From Chytridium lagenaria (lineage: Eukaryota > Chytridiomycota > Chytridiomycetes > Chytridiales > Chytridiaceae): a stretch of DNA of 64,000 nt. Positions 60,981 through 64,000 of the stretch are shown here, piece after piece. The DNA lies in the NCBI GenBank assembly GCA_025449115.1, contig JAHLKC010000027.1, positions 282,651 to 346,650 on the forward strand, written 5' to 3'. The position numbers were made by a program, and so were the translations under genes. Each line of letters begins with the position of its first letter. Within the stretch, counting starts at the first letter, position 1. The notes under the pieces were generated by a model that saw only the letters and a program-made list of their open reading frames with translations, was not told where the DNA came from and did no database searches.

Positions 60981-61615
60981 AAGAAGTTAGAAGCCTAGAG
61001 AGCTCTTCAGGCGCCAGAACCCAAGTCTCCTCGATCGCCGCCCGCGTGAGTTGTATCGTCCTAGGGTGGAGGGTCGGTTATGTCCAGCTTCAGTAAGAAT
61101 TGCGTCCAGCACGTCGTCTCTGCGTATGTTCTCCCAGAAAGGCGGTTGCCCAAAGCAGCACCACCTAATACGCTCTATCATCTCAATGCAAGAACGAATC
61201 TTGACGCGTGAAGGTCGTGACGCGTATCCGTCGGCTTGAATTTCAGAGTGGCGATAAGGGCATCAAGAGCAGTGGAGCCATACGCGGTAGGGATAGACGC
61301 AGGACCTCTGGGAAGGCGTTGGAGATAAGGACATCACCACCGGTGCAGGAGACAACGTGTTGACGCGTGCCAGGGGTCTCGCCGTCGCAAAGAATGCATG
61401 GTTGATGGTATGCCACGCGACCAAGGATCCAAGTAACTAGAGCACGGAATTGGTATCGATGGAGCATGGCATCTGACGCGATGAGGGGATGCGACGACCC
61501 CTGGGAAGTACTGGTAAGGTAAGAGCGACGCGAGACCCTGAGACGCGTAGGTTGGTGAGGGAGATGCGGTGGGCTTCCTTGACAAACTCAGCAGGCAGTC
61601 GAGCAGAGAGACGGG
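60981..61615 (-). pseudogene. 3' remnant of a non-LTR (LINE) retrotransposon reverse transcriptase
   Basis: Minus strand, from 61615 down. The frame reads LSARLPAEFVKEAHRISLTN, then QFRALVTWILGRVAYHQPC, then CILCDGETPGTRQHVVSC, a Cys-x2-Cys...His-x4-Cys arrangement seen at the C-terminal end of many fungal LINE reverse transcriptases. It stops at 61243-61245. A second piece in another frame (60987-61181) has RRDDVLDAILTEAGHNRPSTLGRY. The palm domain with its YxDD motif is missing, so the copy is heavily truncated at its 5' side. A single frame change lies near 61320-61330 relative to the overlapping open frames. Confidence 0.65.
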
Positions 61616-62160
61616 GGGGGAGACCGCGACTGGATTAAGAGGGATAACACGAAAAGGGTTAAAAAGGGTTTAGGGTTAGGGTAGGGTAAGGGTCAGGGTA
61701 CATGGGGGTGCCCGAGGGGTTATCAATTTTTTTGTGTCACTTGACTTAATATGAAATGTAGCCCTCGTTCCGCTGATTACGGAACAGCAATTACCCTCAA
61801 GGAAATTGTCAAAATTGACCGACGTACAAGCCTCGGAAGTTACAAATTTTATTAATTAATAATTAGTAGACTTGTCACAGGTCTACGGCAAGATCTAACG
61901 GATAGATCATACTCAATTTTTCAGAGACGTAGTACTCACGTTGTGCTATAGAATGTATGATTCAGAATTATACCATGGAAGTAAGGTTTATTATATCATT
62001 GATGGTTTTAACGTCAAAAATCAAGTTTTTAAACGGTAACGCCTGAATATAACGTGAACGAACGGATAAAATTTTGTGATACTCTCCGCAAACATAGATT
62101 CAAATACATTCCCTAAAGTGCATTTATCAAATAAGGTCATACAGTAACACATATTAAGTA
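61616..62160. repeat. Subtelomeric repeat, copy 2, preceded by a telomere-like seam
   Basis: At 61665-61700 a degenerate tract (AGGGTTTAGGGTTAGGGTAGG and on) leads into module Y (about 61700-61925). It then runs into a Z module (about 61925-62158) with ATACCATGGAAGTAAGGTTT and ATAACGTGAACGAACGGATA. The Y+Z unit repeats at once in copy 3. Confidence 0.9.
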
Positions 62161-63070
62161 GGGTTAGGGTACATGGGGGTGCCCGAGGGGTTATCAATTT
62201 TTTGTGTCACTTGACTTAATATGAAATGTAGCCCTCGTTGCGCTGATTACGGAACAGCAATTACCCTCAAGGAAATTGTCAAAATTGACCGACGTACAAG
62301 CCTCGGAAGTTACAAATTTTATTAAGTAATAATTAGTAGACTTGTCACAGGTCTACGGCAAGATCTAACGGATAGATCATACTCACATTTTGCAGAGACG
62401 TAGTAATCACGTTGTATTATAGAATGTATAATTCAGAAACATACCATGGAAGTAAGGTTTATTATATCATTGATGGTTTTAACGTCAAAATTCAAGTTTT
62501 TTAACGGTAACGCCTGAATATAACGTGAACGAACGGATAAAATTTGTGATACTCTCCACAAACATAAATTCAAATACATTAAAGAAAGTGCATTCGTCAA
62601 AATAAGGTCATACAAGTAACACATATTAAGTAACTCGCTTCCCGAGTGGAACCGTACTTAGTGATCGGGATTATTTACTTAGGAACGTAAACTTTGCTGA
62701 CACACAGTGCAAAAACTAACGGATAAAATCTTGTCATACTCTCCAGACATATACATTTATATCTAAAAATATATATAATTGCATTAAAGTATGGTGATAC
62801 AAGTAATTATTATTAAGTGCTCACTCTCCCGAGTGTCAACGACTTGGTGATTGCGATATTATACTTAAGAACGTAAACTTTGTCGACACACAGTGCGACC
62901 TAAAACAGACAGAATCTTGTCATACTTTACAGCCATACAGATTTGTATCAAAAAAAATATATACATGTATAAAATATGGTGATACAAGTATTGGTTATTA
63001 AGTGCGAACCCTCCGGAGTGTCAACAGCTCAGTGATCGGGATATTTTTCTTGAGAACGTAAACTTTATAC
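62159..63070. repeat. Subtelomeric repeat copy 3 with a 185-bp satellite
   Basis: GTAGGGTTAGGGTACATGGG (62159 onward) opens a second Y+Z unit about 480 bp after copy 2. The end of Z continues as a 185-187 bp tandem repeat: GAACGTAAACTTT occurs near 62684, 62869 and 63054; AGTAA or AGTAT plus ATTAAGT.C blocks and GATACT-type CGGATAAAATC / CAGACAGAATC blocks keep the same spacing. The copies are imperfect. Confidence 0.85.
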
Positions 63071-63500
63071 GGGCATTATGGTTGGAGGGTTATGCCATTT
63101 ATCTATAGAGTGAACGATTTTAACATAATATTATCATCTTCATGCATTAACTATCTTTATCTATAAATGCTTTTATTGAGGTCACTAAATTCTCGCCACA
63201 CCTTTTTTCATAGAAGTATAATGCCGCATAGGGGTTTGAACCCCTACTTAAGCAATAACTCAAACAGGATGGAGAAGGTGGTCATGCCGAGACAACAGGA
63301 ACTGAACAGTAGAGGGCTTAAACCTCTTTCTGCTCCATAAGAGTGATGAAGGAGTCGTCATGATGGGAAGGGGAGGAGTAGGATGAGAATGCTGGTCAAT
63401 AAAACAATTAATAGAAAGTTCACTAATTAAATTGGGACCACTGGTCCCAAATCAATTAATAAAAAAATCACTAATTAAATTGGGACCAGTGGCCCAATCA
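63071..63500. repeat. Subtelomeric spacer with a small palindrome-bearing duplication
   Basis: At about 63418-63500 a unit CACTAATTAAATTGGGACCA is present twice. The first copy has the palindrome GGGACCACTGGTCCC and the second has GGGACCAGTGGCCC. No ORF is seen. Confidence 0.75.
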
Positions 63501-63502
63501 AT

Positions 63503-63585
63503 TACACTTAGGACTGCGAACTTTTGCACTTATAAAGCATGCCTGGGTAAAAAGGTGCATCGGATAGAGCATCGAAAATACTACT
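63503..63585. repeat. Dispersed subtelomeric repeat, module X only, copy 4
   Basis: Nearly identical to 58094-58170 (ACACTTAGGACTGCGAACTT ... GCATCGGATAGAGCATC) but without module Y after it. It shows that the 58.1 kb copy is a composite of two independent modules. Confidence 0.9.
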
Positions 63586-63703
63586 AGAAAAACGTTTGGG
63601 CCGCCACTGGGTTACGTGTTTTGAGGGAGCTACCATTAGCCCTTAAAGTTAGGTTAGGGTTAGCACCGAGCTGGTAAGTCTGATTAATTTTTTTTTGGAA
63701 AAA

Positions 63704-64000
63704 GTAGGGTTAGGTTAGGGTTAGGGGTTAGGGTTAGGGGTTAGGGGTTAGGGTTTTAGGGTTAGAGTTAGAGTTAGGTTAGGGTTAGGGTTAGGTTGGG
63801 TTAGGGTTAGGGTTTAGGGTTAGGTGTTAGGGTTAGGGTTTAGGGTTAGGGTTTTAGGGTTAGGTTAGGGTTAGGGTTAGGGTTAGGGTTAGGGTTAGGG
63901 TTAGGGTTAGGGTTAGGTTAGGGTTAGGGTTAGGGTTAGGGTTAGGGTTAGGGTTAGGGTTAGGGTTAGGGTTAGGGTTAGGGTTAGGGTTAGGGTTAGG
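63704..64000 (+). repeat. Right telomere, TTAGGG repeats
   Basis: Imperfect units (TTAGGGG, TTTAGGG, TTAGG, TTAGAG) from 63704 to about 63860, then an uninterrupted run of TTAGGG apart from a TTAGG unit near 63917. The G-rich strand points to the window end, as expected for a right telomere. The proximal variants are older and probably not maintained by telomerase. Confidence 0.99.

Overview
The window is the right end of a nuclear chromosome of a zoosporic fungus, most likely a chytrid (Chytridiomycota). The last 300 bases are TTAGGG telomere repeats with the G-rich strand running 5'->3' to the end. Genes are fungal in style, with short GT-AG introns of about 39-100 nt. A clear SPEF1/CLAMP flagellar protein at 46.1-47.1 kb points to a flagellated lineage. 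A BipA/TypA-type GTPase gene with introns fits an early-diverging fungus.

Layout. 1-11.2 kb: a large intron-rich Helitron-type element with a zinc-knuckle region, a DUF6570-like domain, an HUH Rep and a PIF1-like helicase. Its introns carry short GC-rich hairpins, one set arranged as a 45-46 bp minisatellite. 11.48-13.21 kb: a TA-flanked Tc1/mariner-like element with perfect 26-bp inverted ends, which has itself been hit by a 411-bp hAT-type MITE with an 8-bp target duplication. 13.6-15.2 kb: a divergent histone H4/H3 pair. 16-16.8 kb: first of three paralogous polytopic membrane protein genes (the others at 39.7-40.7 and 41.4-42.6 kb). 17.2-20.8 kb: a tandem pair of leucine-rich-repeat membrane proteins. 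21.3-22.9 kb: an F-box-like protein. 23.4-26.3 kb: a head-to-head pair, PUS3/DEG1 and a Derlin-like protein. 27.5-32.1 kb: a GH63/MGH1-like glycosidase with many introns. 33.4-35.1 kb: an acidic, Ser/Thr-rich protein with a PX-like C terminus. 35.8-37.1 kb: a tandem array with 298- and 234-bp periods. 38.2-38.9 kb: a small single-pass membrane protein with an internal repeat. 43.4-45.8 kb: a homeobox transcription factor. 46.1-47.1 kb: SPEF1. 48.2-51.0 kb: BipA/TypA. 51.3-54.2 kb: NOL10/Enp2. From 54.2 kb on, the sequence turns into decayed, repeat-rich subtelomere: a 60-bp perfect duplication, an unrecognised multi-exon ORF cluster at 59.3-60.6 kb, a LINE reverse-transcriptase 3' remnant at 61.0-61.6 kb, dispersed and tandem subtelomeric repeats with short telomere-like seams, then the telomere.

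A striking technical feature is that many otherwise well conserved genes (PUS3, BipA, homeobox, glycosidase, LRR proteins, the membrane-protein paralogues) are broken by single-base shifts, mostly in or beside homopolymers, while H3, H4 and SPEF1 are intact. This looks more like residual sequencing indels than genuine decay. All gene models are my own reading of splice signals and family resemblance; no database search was possible.
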